Assembly (NCBI RefSeq): GCF_003952365.1
Contig: NZ_CP034443.1
Location: 6,069,001-6,133,000 of the forward strand
Origin: Mesorhizobium sp. M9A.F.Ca.ET.002.03.1.2
Lineage (GTDB): Bacteria > Pseudomonadota > Alphaproteobacteria > Rhizobiales > Rhizobiaceae
DNA: 64,000 nucleotides
Direction of reading: 5' to 3'
Below the pieces are notes generated by a model. The model had not been told where the DNA came from. It ran no database searches and worked only from the letters and a program-made list of their open reading frames with translations. Shown here one piece after another: positions 45,951 to 54,144 of this stretch (positions are counted from its first letter, which is position 1; each line of letters begins with the position of its first letter). Both the position numbers and the translations under genes were made by a program.

Positions 45951-46327
45951 TCATATTTGATGTAAGCGAAGCGCTGATCGGTCGGCGGGGTGCCCTCCAG
46001 CGCGCCGCCTTCCTTGGCCGGCTGCCACTGGACGACGTCCTCGATTTTTTTGGCCAGCTCGAAGTCCTTGTCGGTGATGCCCTTCGCTGCGTGGTTCATC
46101 AGGCGCACCTCGACCCAGGCATAGGAGGCGGTGATGTCGGGATGGTGCCACGCCGCCTCGGCGAGATGGCCGACCGTGTTGATGACCATCAGTGTCGATT
46201 TCCAGCTGTGGGTCTTGTATTTGCGCCGGATCCAGCCGTTCTCGTAGCGCCATTTCGGCAGCTCCTTCTCGAGCCGGTCGGCAATCTCGGCTTCCGAATA
46301 GACCTTCTCCCTGGCTGTCTCGCTCAT
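45947..46327 (-). CDS. Pterin-4a-carbinolamine dehydratase-like protein
   Basis: 126 residues. The family motif is complete: AWHHPDITASYAWVEVRLMN followed by HAAKGITDKDFELA. PCD-like genes recur in H4MPT C1 gene clusters of methylotrophs, where they are thought to act in pterin cofactor synthesis or repair. The N-terminal extension (MSETAREKVYSEAEIADRLE) and the C-terminal tail are longer than in phenylalanine-hydroxylase PCDs. Divergent from the RFAP synthase gene. Confidence 0.88.
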   Translation of the reverse strand: MSETAREKVYSEAEIADRLEKELPKWRYENGWIRRKYKTHSWKSTLMVINTVGHLAEAAWHHPDITASYAWVEVRLMNHAAKGITDKDFELAKKIEDVVQWQPAKEGGALEGTPPTDQRFAYIKYD

Positions 46328-46398
46328 CTCGACCTCCGCGACTTGCCCGGTCTATCTCCGCCGGGACCAAAGTAGATAAAACGAATGCTCTCTCCGGC

Positions 46399-46426
46399 TT
46401 GCCCCTTTGACGAAAACAGCTATCAT
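46399..46426 (+). promoter_or_regulatory. Candidate promoter of the RFAP synthase-mtdB-mch operon
   Basis: TTGCCC (46399-46404), a 16-bp spacer and TATCAT (46421-46426) lie 57 bp before the RFAP synthase start. No ribosome site stronger than GGGGGG is seen at 46476. Confidence 0.4.
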
Positions 46427-46482
46427 GGCGACGGGCACCTAAACTTCCATGATGCGTCTATGATGCACCCATCGGGGGGTAG

Positions 46483-47451
46483 ATGTCGAATTCTGTTACC
46501 ATACGAGTGCCCGCCCGCCTGCATCTTGGCTTCCTCGATCTCAATGGCGATGCCGGGCGTCGCTTTGGCAGCGTCGGGCTTCCGCTGAGCGAACCCGAAA
46601 CCGTCGTCACCCTGTCGCGGTCCGGCGAGACCATCGTCGAAGGCACCGAGAGCGATCGCGCCGGCGAGCATTTGTCGACGCTCTGCAGGCATCTCGGCCT
46701 TCGCGGCCAGCACCGCCTGGTGGTCGAACAATCGATCCCGAGCCATGCCGGCCTGGGTTCCGGCACGCAGATCGCCCTTGCCGTCGCCTCGGCGCTGCGC
46801 ACGCTCCACAATCTCCCCCTCGACATCGGCGGCGACGCGACCTTGCTGGAGCGCGGCGGCCGCTCCGGCATCGGCATCGCCAGTTTCGAACGCGGTGGCG
46901 TCATTGTCGACGCCGGCAAGGACGACAGCGGCAGGCCGCCGCCGGTCGTGGCGCGCCTGCCGTTCCCGGAAGAGTGGCGCGTCATCCTGATCCTCGACCA
47001 TGGCGGGCATGGCCTGCATGGCGATGCCGAGGTCGCGGCGTTTCGTGCGCTGCCGCCCTTCCCGGCGTCCGGCAGCGGTGAGATTTGCCGCCGGGTGCTG
47101 ATGGGCATCATGCCGGCCTTGGTCGAGCACGACCTGCCGGCCTTCGGCGCCGCCGTCACCGCGATCCAGATGCTGATCGGCACCCATTTCGCCCCGGCGC
47201 AAGGCGGCGTGTTCACCTCAAAGCGGGTCGAGAGAGTGGCCCACGCTCTCAACGGAGCAGGCGCCGTCGGCATCGGCCAGAGTTCGTGGGGGCCGACAGG
47301 ATTTGCCTTCGCCCCGTCGCAAGACGCCGCAGCCCGGTTCGTCGGCGCGGTTCAACAGACCGTTGAAGACGGCATCGAGATCAGAATCATCAAGGGCAGG
47401 AATTCCGGCGCGAAGATCAGCTCGACCAAACTCGATCTCGTCGGCAGCTGA
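46483..47451 (+). CDS. Beta-ribofuranosylaminobenzene 5'-phosphate synthase (H4MPT biosynthesis)
   Basis: 322 residues of the GHMP kinase fold. The N-terminus is SVTIRVPARLHLGFLDLNGD, the glycine-rich loop IPSHAGLGSGTQIALAVASA, and later GRSGIGIASFERGGVIVDAG and GIGQSSWGPTGFAFAP. This is the diagnostic pattern of RFAP synthase, the first committed enzyme of methanopterin synthesis, which joins PRPP and p-aminobenzoate (MptG in archaea). Its presence is strong evidence that the host makes H4MPT or dephospho-H4MPT. It leads the operon to mtdB. Confidence 0.92.
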   Translation: MSNSVTIRVPARLHLGFLDLNGDAGRRFGSVGLPLSEPETVVTLSRSGETIVEGTESDRAGEHLSTLCRHLGLRGQHRLVVEQSIPSHAGLGSGTQIALAVASALRTLHNLPLDIGGDATLLERGGRSGIGIASFERGGVIVDAGKDDSGRPPPVVARLPFPEEWRVILILDHGGHGLHGDAEVAAFRALPPFPASGSGEICRRVLMGIMPALVEHDLPAFGAAVTAIQMLIGTHFAPAQGGVFTSKRVERVAHALNGAGAVGIGQSSWGPTGFAFAPSQDAAARFVGAVQQTVEDGIEIRIIKGRNSGAKISSTKLDLVGS

Positions 47452-47492
47452 CGGCTCGGCAACGCGATCACGTACAAGGAGAAAGGCGAGAC

Positions 47493-48386
47493 ATGGCCCG
47501 CAAACACATCCTGCACATGCTGACGCCGTTGAAGCACATGAGTCCTTTCGACGTGAACATGGCGCTCGATGCAGGCTTCGACGCCGTCGTCCCCTATGTC
47601 GATGTAAGCCCCGGCGAGGTGACAGGCCTGGTGCAGGACGCGATCTTCTCGCGCCCGCCCGATGCGGGCGTCGATACCGGCATCTTCATCGCCGGCAAGG
47701 ATGCCTCGCTGGCGCTCGACATGTTCGACGCGGCAAAGAAGTCGATGGTGCCGCCCTTCCAGGTTTCGGTGTTCGCCGACCCGGCCGGCTCGTTCACCAC
47801 GGCAGCGGCGATGGTGGCCAAGGTCGAAAAAGCGCTGGAGACAAAATTCGCGCGCGGGCTCAAGGACACGAGGATCGCTGTTTTCGGCGCCACCGGCGTC
47901 GTCGGCTTCTGCACCGCAGTCATCGCCGCCAGGGAGGGCGCCAAGGTCACGCTTGTCGGCCATGACGGCATCGAAAGGGTCAAGCAGATCGCGGCCGAAA
48001 TCGAAAGCCGATTCAACATCGCCGTGGACGCGGCCGACGGATCGAGCGACGCCCGCAAGACGAAGCTGGTCGAGGCGAGCGAAGTGATCCTGGCTTGCGC
48101 CAAGGCCGGCGTCCAGGTGGTCTCGAAAGCCCAGTTGAAAGGCGACTGCCTGCTCATTGCCGCCGACGTCAATGCGGTTCCGCCGGCCGGCATCGAAGGC
48201 GTCGCCGTCAATGCCAACGGCGATCCGCTCGAAGCGGCAAAAGCTGTCGGCATTGGTCCGCTTGCCATCGGCAACGTGAAATATAAGGTCGAATTCGGCC
48301 TCTTCAAAAGAATGATCGAATCCGAAAAAACGATCGCGCTCGATTTCCAGGAAGCGTTTTCCCTTGCACGCGAAATCGCCAAATAA
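47493..48386 (+). CDS. mtdB: NAD(P)-dependent methylenetetrahydromethanopterin dehydrogenase
   Basis: 297 residues. MARKHILHMLTPLKHMSPFD is the conserved MtdA/MtdB N-terminus, FADPAGSFTTAAAMVAKVEK the substrate-side region, and VFGATGVVGFCTAVIAAREG the Rossmann loop. It oxidises methylene-H4MPT to methenyl-H4MPT. The company of fae, mch and fhc genes favours MtdB over the NADP-only MtdA. An AAGGAG ribosome site precedes it. The next gene starts inside its 3' end. Confidence 0.92.
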   Translation: MARKHILHMLTPLKHMSPFDVNMALDAGFDAVVPYVDVSPGEVTGLVQDAIFSRPPDAGVDTGIFIAGKDASLALDMFDAAKKSMVPPFQVSVFADPAGSFTTAAAMVAKVEKALETKFARGLKDTRIAVFGATGVVGFCTAVIAAREGAKVTLVGHDGIERVKQIAAEIESRFNIAVDAADGSSDARKTKLVEASEVILACAKAGVQVVSKAQLKGDCLLIAADVNAVPPAGIEGVAVNANGDPLEAAKAVGIGPLAIGNVKYKVEFGLFKRMIESEKTIALDFQEAFSLAREIAK

Positions 48387-49494
48387 CGCCGGATCTGTCC
48401 TGATCGCCGCGATTTCGGGCCGGGCGCTGGCTGCCGCCGCGCGCCGCGCCGGCTATCGTCCGCTGGTCGCCGATTTCTTTTGCGATACCGACACGGTCGC
48501 GCTTGCCGAGCGCGCGACGATGCTGCCGGGCGACCTGCAAAGCGGCATCGACGGCGAGCGCATCATCGAGACGCTTCGGCGATTGGCTGGAGACGACCGG
48601 CCGGTCGCCATCATCCTGGGCTCGGGTTTCGAGCGGATGACGCAGACCGTCGACGAGATCGCGCGCCATTTTCCGCTCGCCGGCAACAGCGGCGCGGCGA
48701 TCCGCAGGATCAAGGACCCGCAAGCGCTGGCCGCCGATTGCGCCGAACTCGGCATCCCGCATCCGGAATTCCGATGGGACCGGCCGCCCGATCCGGAGAA
48801 CTGGGTGGTCAAGACCGCGGGCGCCGCCGGCGGCTCGCATATCAGACGGGCAGCCGGCGAAACCCCGGCCACCGGCCGCTATTTCCAGCGTTTCATTGCC
48901 GGCCGCAGCATCTCGGCCCTGTTCGTCGGCGACGGCCAGACCGCTGATATCGTCGGCTTCAGCCGGCAATGGGCGTCGCCTGCCCCGGCAGCGCCCTATC
49001 GCTACGGCGGCGCCGTGCGGTTGAGACGCTTCGACCGCAGGCAGGCTGAAATCATCCGCGGCTGGCTATCAGGTCTGGCGCGCCGCGCCGGCCTGGTTGG
49101 ATTGTGCAGCGCCGATCTCATTCGCGGACCGGACGGCTACACGCTCATCGAGATCAATCCGCGACCGGGCGCCACGCTCGACATTTTCGACGATGCTGAC
49201 GCGCCGCTGGTCGAAGCGCATCTGCGCGCCGCGGCAGGCAGGGCCTACCGCCTGCCGCGCTTCGTCGATTCGATGGCCTCGATGGTGACCTACGCCGCGG
49301 CGCCGATCGCCCACTTTCCATCGATTGCCTGGCCTGAATGGACTGCCGACCATCAGTCGCCCGGCACCCGTCTGATTGCCGGCGACCCTGTCTGCACCGT
49401 CTTCGCGCGCGGTCCGAGCGCCGATTTGACGAGGCGGCTCATCAAGGGACAGGCCAGCCAATTGCAACACCAATGGGAAGGAGACCGGACATGA
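48364..49494 (+). CDS. ATP-grasp protein of the H4MPT cluster (orf5 type)
   Basis: 376 residues, TTG start at 48364 overlapping mtdB by 23 bp. The central ATP-grasp domain (~120-290) shows WVVKTAGAAGGSHIRRA, the palate and phosphate loop, and CSADLIRGPDGYTLIEINPR, with the Mg-binding E-x-N. An ATP-grasp gene at this position is conserved in methylotroph C1 clusters (called orf5 in Methylorubrum) and required for H4MPT-linked metabolism. The ligation it performs in cofactor synthesis is not assigned. Confidence 0.82.
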   Translation: MHAKSPNNAGSVLIAAISGRALAAAARRAGYRPLVADFFCDTDTVALAERATMLPGDLQSGIDGERIIETLRRLAGDDRPVAIILGSGFERMTQTVDEIARHFPLAGNSGAAIRRIKDPQALAADCAELGIPHPEFRWDRPPDPENWVVKTAGAAGGSHIRRAAGETPATGRYFQRFIAGRSISALFVGDGQTADIVGFSRQWASPAPAAPYRYGGAVRLRRFDRRQAEIIRGWLSGLARRAGLVGLCSADLIRGPDGYTLIEINPRPGATLDIFDDADAPLVEAHLRAAAGRAYRLPRFVDSMASMVTYAAAPIAHFPSIAWPEWTADHQSPGTRLIAGDPVCTVFARGPSADLTRRLIKGQASQLQHQWEGDRT

Positions 49495-50449
49495 AAGATG
49501 GTTCGGCATTCCTCAACGACAATGCGCAGCGCATCGTCGACGGCATGATCGACGACGCCGAACGCCTGCGTATCGCCGTTTCCAGGGGGCCATTGGGCGA
49601 GTGCCTGATCGATGCCGGCGCCAAGGCCGCGGGCGGCGTCGAGGCGGGGCTGCGCATGGCGGAAGCCGCGATGGGCGGTCTCGCCAGTATTTCGGCGTTC
49701 ATGGACCGCGCCTCGCAGAAATGGCCGTTCACCGTCGAAGTGCGGTCTTCGCAGCCGGTGCTTGCCTGCCTGGGCAGCCAGTATGCGGGCTGGAATCTGT
49801 CGAGCCAGGGCTATTTCGCCATGGGATCGGGACCGGCGCGGGCGCTCGCCCGCGTCGAACCGCTGTTCGAAGAAGCACTTTCCTATCGCGACACCGCGTC
49901 GTCCGCCGTGCTTATTCTGGAGACGGCCGAACCGCCGCCACGGGCGATCGTTGAGAAAGTCGGCAAGGCGACCGGACTGGCAGCCGAAAAGCTCACCTTC
50001 CTCTATGCGCCGACACAAAGCCTTGCGGGCGGCGTGCAGATCGTTGCGCGCTCGCTCGAGGTTGCCTTGCACAAGGCCAACGATCTCAAATTTCCGCTGG
50101 AAAACATCGTCGACGGCATCGGCGTGGCACCAATCCCCGCCCCCATCCGGATTTTCTGACCGCCATGGGCAGAACCAACGATGCCATCATCTATGGCGGC
50201 TGCGTCCAGCTCTTCGTAAAAGGCTCGTCGAAAGAGGCCGGGGAGCTCGCGGAGCGACTGCCGAGCCGCGCCTCGCGGGACCACGGCCACCCCTTCGCCG
50301 AGATCTTCAAGCGGTTCAAGGGTGATTTCTATGCCATCGATCCGCTGCTGTTCAGCCCGGCCGAAGTGATCGTGACGGCGATCGAAACCGGCGATACGTT
50401 TCGCGCCGGCGAGCGTGATCTGCGGATGCTCGAACGGAGCCTCGGTTAG
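49491..50449 (+). pseudogene. mch: Methenyltetrahydromethanopterin cyclohydrolase, frameshifted
   Basis: Start ATG 49491 behind AAGGAGA, overlapping the previous stop by 4 bp. The first 222 codons ([53 protein letters not shown]) end at TGA 50157-50159 after [12 protein letters not shown]. The last ~95 codons ([54 protein letters not shown]) follow in a shifted frame. One more C in the five-C run 50140-50144 gives [20 protein letters not shown], the normal family sequence, and a ~319-residue protein. It hydrolyses methenyl-H4MPT to formyl-H4MPT. Likely a homopolymer miscall. Confidence 0.88.
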
Positions 50450-50513
50450 ACATGGCGGCGCATATGGTATGGAACCGCCCACGCCTTCGGTATACCGGTA
50501 TCCGAGGCGCTGC

Positions 50514-51464
50514 ATGATCCCGCGCATCCTCATCGCCAGCGACAATTCCGACACCCGCTCCAAAGGCCTGGCGGCAAGGTTGGAGCGGCGGGGCGCCATG
50601 GTCGCAACCGTGCCGCTGGCGGCGATCGCGTTCGACACCGGCAGCCCGAGCGGACTTTCGATTCCCGGCTTCGACGGCACGCTGCCCGACGCCGTGCTCG
50701 TCCGTTCGGTCGCCGCCGGATCGTTCGAAGCGGTCACCCGGCGCCTCGGCGTGCTGCACGCCTTCGGCAAGCTTTCCGTTCCGGTGTGGAATTCCGCGCA
50801 GGCGATAGAACGCTGCGTCGACAAGTCGATGACGACGTTCCTCCTGAACAATGCCGGCCTGCCGACGCCGCCGACATTCGCGGTCGAGGGACGTGCCATG
50901 GCCGAAGCGGTCGCCGAGCGCGAACTGCCGTTCACGCCGCTGGTGCTGAAGCCGCTTTTCGGCGCGCAGGGCCGCGGCATCAGGCTGATCGAAAAACTGT
51001 CCGATCTCCCCGCCGACGACGAGGTGAACGGCGTCTATTATCTCCAGCATTACGTGCCGCGTCCCGGCCCTCCCTTCCGCGATTTTCGCGTTTTCGTCTG
51101 CGCCGGCGAGGTCCTGGCGATGATGAGCCGCCGTGGCGACGACTGGATCACCAACGTCAATCGCGGGGCAGTGCCCGAACTGGTTTCAGGGCTGATTTCG
51201 GGGCATGGCGAAACCGAATTGGCGGCGCTGGCAAGAGCCGCCACTGCTGCTATCGGCGCGGATTTCGCCGGCGTCGATATCGTCCCGGCGGCCGACGGCA
51301 AGCTGTTCGTGCTGGAGGTCAACAGCATGCCCGCCTGGTCCGGGCTCCAGTCGGTCGTCGCGGTGAACATCGCCGATGCGATCGCCGACGCCCTGCTGAA
51401 ATTCCTGGCCGATCGCGCCGAGGCAGCGCGCCCCTACCGCTTCACGGCGCCGGCGAATTCGTGA
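50514..51464 (+). CDS. RimK-type ATP-grasp ligase of the H4MPT cluster (alpha-L-glutamate ligase family)
   Basis: 316 residues from ATG 50514 (MIPRILIASDNSDTRSKGLA). An ATG at 50469 in the same frame would add 15 residues. ATP-grasp motifs: TPLVLKPLFGAQGRGIRLIE, YYLQHYVPRPGPPFRDFRVF, and the Mg-binding FVLEVNSMPAWSGLQ. It is related to RimK and the archaeal MptN, which adds glutamate to tetrahydrosarcinapterin. A glutamate-adding role on H4MPT or the methanofuran-like cofactor is inferred from family and cluster. Confidence 0.85.
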   Translation: MIPRILIASDNSDTRSKGLAARLERRGAMVATVPLAAIAFDTGSPSGLSIPGFDGTLPDAVLVRSVAAGSFEAVTRRLGVLHAFGKLSVPVWNSAQAIERCVDKSMTTFLLNNAGLPTPPTFAVEGRAMAEAVAERELPFTPLVLKPLFGAQGRGIRLIEKLSDLPADDEVNGVYYLQHYVPRPGPPFRDFRVFVCAGEVLAMMSRRGDDWITNVNRGAVPELVSGLISGHGETELAALARAATAAIGADFAGVDIVPAADGKLFVLEVNSMPAWSGLQSVVAVNIADAIADALLKFLADRAEAARPYRFTAPANS

Positions 51465-52327
51465 CGAGCCGGGCGCTTTCGCGAGAACGCCTCCGGACGG
51501 CCTACGAGGATGCCTGCCGGATGGAGATCGAGGCGCTGAAACCCGGCAACGTCCATCTGTTCGCCGACGGGCACGGCATGTCCGCCGCCCAGTTCTTGAT
51601 GAGCGCCGAGGTCTCGTCCGGGCCGCTGACCGATCCTCGCCTGCCGGTCGGACAACGCATGCTGGAAGCGGTCCGCGCGACACGCCTGGCGGTCGCGACC
51701 AATACCAACCTCGGCATCATCCTCCTGTCGGGGCCTCTGCTATGCGCCGCCGAAATGACGGGCGCCCCACTGCACGACACTCGACTGCGCGACAATCTCG
51801 ACGCACTCCTGCGAGGGATGAGCCCGGACGATACCAGGGCGGTGTTCGAGGCGATCGTCACGGCCGCGCCAGGCGGCCTTGGAGAGGCCGCGAACGATGT
51901 GCGGGAGGAGCCGAAGGTTCATCTCAGCGAAGCGATGCGGGAGGCGGCCGGCCGCGACATGGTCGCCCGCCAGTATGTTACCTGTTTCGGCGACGTGTTC
52001 GGCGTCGGGCTTGCGGCTCTGGAAGCGGCGATGGCCCGCGGGGAAGTCGGCATGTGGCCGACGGTATTCGCCTACATGGCGTTTCTTTCGGGTTTCCCCG
52101 ACAGTCATGTGATGCGCAACCATGGAGCTGAAGCCGCAAATCAGGCGCGGCAGGAAGCCCTTGCCGTACAAGTGGCGCTGCATGCCGACGACGACGAGCC
52201 GTCCCGCATTCGCCTGCTCATGGAGCTTGACCGCCGGCTGAAGGCGGACAACATCAATCCCGGCACCTCGGCCGATCTGACCGTGGCTACTCTTTTAGTC
52301 CACATCCTCGGCGTTCGCCTTGCATAA
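51461..52327 (+). CDS. Triphosphoribosyl-dephospho-CoA synthase (CitG/MdcB)-like protein
   Basis: 288 residues, GTG start at 51461 overlapping the upstream stop by 4 bp. CitG-family motifs: AYEDACRMEIEALKPGNVHL, TNTNLGIILLSGPLLCAAEM and DSHVMRNHGAEAA. No citrate or malonate decarboxylase gene is present to receive the prosthetic group. Homologues are regular members of H4MPT gene clusters, so this copy probably transfers a phosphoribosyl-type group in C1 cofactor synthesis. That role is inferred. Confidence 0.85.
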   Translation: MTSRALSRERLRTAYEDACRMEIEALKPGNVHLFADGHGMSAAQFLMSAEVSSGPLTDPRLPVGQRMLEAVRATRLAVATNTNLGIILLSGPLLCAAEMTGAPLHDTRLRDNLDALLRGMSPDDTRAVFEAIVTAAPGGLGEAANDVREEPKVHLSEAMREAAGRDMVARQYVTCFGDVFGVGLAALEAAMARGEVGMWPTVFAYMAFLSGFPDSHVMRNHGAEAANQARQEALAVQVALHADDDEPSRIRLLMELDRRLKADNINPGTSADLTVATLLVHILGVRLA

Positions 52328-52493
52328 TCGCAGCGTTGGTGGTTGACTTCCAGATGCGGGAGCAGTGCTTCCGCGGCTATCCAGCCAACCGGTCCGGACG
52401 TCCGGGCGCTGCCAACAAGGATAGCTGTCCATCGAGCGCTCGCTCGGTTGCGGCGTCTTTGGACACCATAATTGTGTCTTGGAGGAAATTGGC

Positions 52494-53000
52494 ATGGCAA
52501 AGATCTCGAAAGTAATGGTCGGTGAATCGCTGGTGGGAGACGGCAACGAAGTGGCGCATGTCGACCTGCTCATCGGCCCACGGGGGAGCGCGGTCGAAAC
52601 GGCATTTTGCAACGCACTCACCAACAACAAGGATGGCTTTACCTCCCTTTTGGCGGTGATCGCGCCCAATCTTCAGTGCAAGCCCAATACGGTGATGTTC
52701 AACAAGGTCACGATCAAGGGCGCCAAGCAGGCCGTCCAGATGTTCGGTCCGGCCCAGCATGCGGTTGCGAAAGCCGTGCAGGATGCCGTCGCCGAGGACA
52801 TCATTCCCGCCAGTGAGGCGGACGATCTGTTCATCTGCGTCGGCGTTTTCATCCATTGGGACGCGGCGGACGACGCCAAGATCCAGAAATACAATTACGA
52901 GGCGACAAAGGAAGCCATCCAGCGCGCGGTCTCGGGAACGCCGACGGCCGCCGAAGCCACGTCCCAGCGGGACCAGGTGAAGCATCCGTTCGCCGCTTAG
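52494..53000 (+). CDS. fae: Formaldehyde-activating enzyme
   Basis: 168 residues from ATG 52494 with GGAGGAAAT eight bases upstream. [20 protein letters not shown] and [20 protein letters not shown] contain the catalytic His of Fae. [20 protein letters not shown] and [17 protein letters not shown] complete the family. It condenses formaldehyde with H4MPT, the entry step of this pathway. A hairpin follows the gene at 53027. Confidence 0.97.
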   Translation: MAKISKVMVGESLVGDGNEVAHVDLLIGPRGSAVETAFCNALTNNKDGFTSLLAVIAPNLQCKPNTVMFNKVTIKGAKQAVQMFGPAQHAVAKAVQDAVAEDIIPASEADDLFICVGVFIHWDAADDAKIQKYNYEATKEAIQRAVSGTPTAAEATSQRDQVKHPFAA

Positions 53001-53026
53001 ACAAGAGACAGCCCCGCACAGGCAAA

Positions 53027-53048
53027 ACCCCCGGCGGAGCCGGAGGGT
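53027..53048 (+). terminator. fae terminator hairpin
   Basis: ACCCCCGGC pairs with GCCGGAGGGT around a GGA loop, 27 bp after the fae stop, followed by the partly T-rich TCTGTTG. A strong GC stem with a poor U tract. Confidence 0.5.
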
Positions 53049-53115
53049 CTGTTGCGCCGCCTGAAGAAGCTTCTGGGCCTTTAGAGCATCGTGCGAACGG
53101 CGCTGCCCGATCTTG

Positions 53116-53297
53116 CCTTCTCCCCTTGTGGGAGAAGGTGGATTGGCGCGTAGCGCCAAGACGGTTGAGGGGTGCTGGAAGGATCGCCGGCGGTGCCAAG
53201 CTGGAACACCCCTCATCCGACCGAGCGGAGCCTGTCCTCGGGCTTGCCGGAGGCAAGACCCGTGGGCTCGGCCACCTTCTCCCACAAGGGGAGAAGG
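53116..53297. repeat. Inverted-repeat element with 26-bp terminal arms
   Basis: The left arm starts CCTTCTCCCCTTGTGGGAGA (53116-53141) and the right arm is its exact reverse complement (53272-53297). Each arm is itself a small hairpin (TTCTCCC/GGGAGAA). Smaller repeats (GGCGCGTAGCGCC, GAGGGGTG/CACCCCTC, GGCTTGCCGGAGGCAAGACC) lie inside. It resembles the non-coding miniature elements scattered between rhizobial genes and encodes no protein. Confidence 0.7.
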
Positions 53298-53386
53298 AAG
53301 AGCCGCGCGAGACACAAAGGTCTAAAACGCACAACGATGAAGGGCGAATTCGATCCCGGCTAGGCGTCATCGAGGTCGCGCGAATG

Positions 53387-54085
53387 TCAGGTGCCAAGCG
53401 ATGCGAGGTGCCCCGGCGTGAGCGTGCCGTCATGCAGCGAGGTCGCGACCAGCGCCGCGGCGATACCGAGTGACGAAAGAGCGCGAATGTCGGTCTCGTT
53501 GCGCACCCCGCCGGCCGCGATCACCGAGCGGCTTCCAGCCTTCGCCTTGATCGCTTCGAGCCGCGTGAAATCGGGACCGGAGGCGGAGCCGACCTTGGCC
53601 AATGTCATGACAATCACCTTTTGCGGCCAAAGCTGCGGCTCGTCGAGAAACGATGGCGGACCGCGAAACCCGTCGTCGAAGAAATCCAGCGACAGGATAA
53701 GGTCCGGATGATCGCAAAAGCGCCGCAACAGCGCGTCGTCCTGCTGCGATTCGGAACCCAGGACCGGATAAAGCCGACGTTCGGCAAGTGCCGCCGAAAG
53801 TGCTTTCTCGTCAGCGATGCCGGCATCGACCCAAAGCTCCGGCGGCTCCGCCATCGCCTGCAGCCTGGCAAGCGCGCCCCTGTTCGGCCTTCCGCCTTCA
53901 ATGGCATCCAGATCGGCGATGTAGAAGGTCGGGAACGGGTAAAGCCCGCGCAGGCCTTCGGCCACCGCGACGACATCGGAACTTTGGCTGAGCGGCGTGA
54001 CGATCGGCCTGTAGCGATCGCGTTCTCCTTGCCAGGCGCGGACCACCTCGCCGCCTTTCAGGTCGAGAACCGGAATGATACGCAA
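53387..54085 (-). CDS. HisA/HisF-like TIM-barrel protein of the H4MPT cluster
   Basis: 232 residues. MRIIPVLDLKGGEVVRAWQG is the HisA-type first strand with the catalytic Asp, followed by FPTFYIADLDAIEGGRPNRG, WVDAGI and SRSVIAAGGVRNETDIRALS with the phosphate-binding GG. No other his gene is nearby, and the sequence diverges from true HisA after the first strand. HisA-like proteins recur in methylotroph C1 clusters, so an isomerase or aldolase step in cofactor synthesis is likely. The exact reaction is unknown. Divergent from the MfnF homologue. Confidence 0.8.
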   Translation of the reverse strand: MRIIPVLDLKGGEVVRAWQGERDRYRPIVTPLSQSSDVVAVAEGLRGLYPFPTFYIADLDAIEGGRPNRGALARLQAMAEPPELWVDAGIADEKALSAALAERRLYPVLGSESQQDDALLRRFCDHPDLILSLDFFDDGFRGPPSFLDEPQLWPQKVIVMTLAKVGSASGPDFTRLEAIKAKAGSRSVIAAGGVRNETDIRALSSLGIAAALVATSLHDGTLTPGHLASLGT

Positions 54086-54144
54086 CGCTTTTCTCGCCCG
54101 CTAACTGTCCCTGGCCAACTGTCCCTGTCATGAAAGCTTGAAGT

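Larger units (their letters stand above)
53001..53386. other. Intergenic region: terminator and inverted-repeat element, no gene
   Basis: 386 bases between fae and the converging HisA-like gene. It holds the fae terminator hairpin (53027-53048) and a ~180-bp inverted-repeat element (53116-53297). No plausible protein is encoded. Confidence 0.6.

Noticed and set aside
48364..52327. ATP-grasp and CitG-like genes as part of a malonate or citrate decarboxylase operon
   Set aside because: No decarboxylase subunits are present. All neighbours belong to the H4MPT pathway.
53387..54085. True histidine biosynthesis gene hisA
   Set aside because: No other his genes nearby and the middle of the barrel differs from HisA; the setting is a C1 cofactor cluster.
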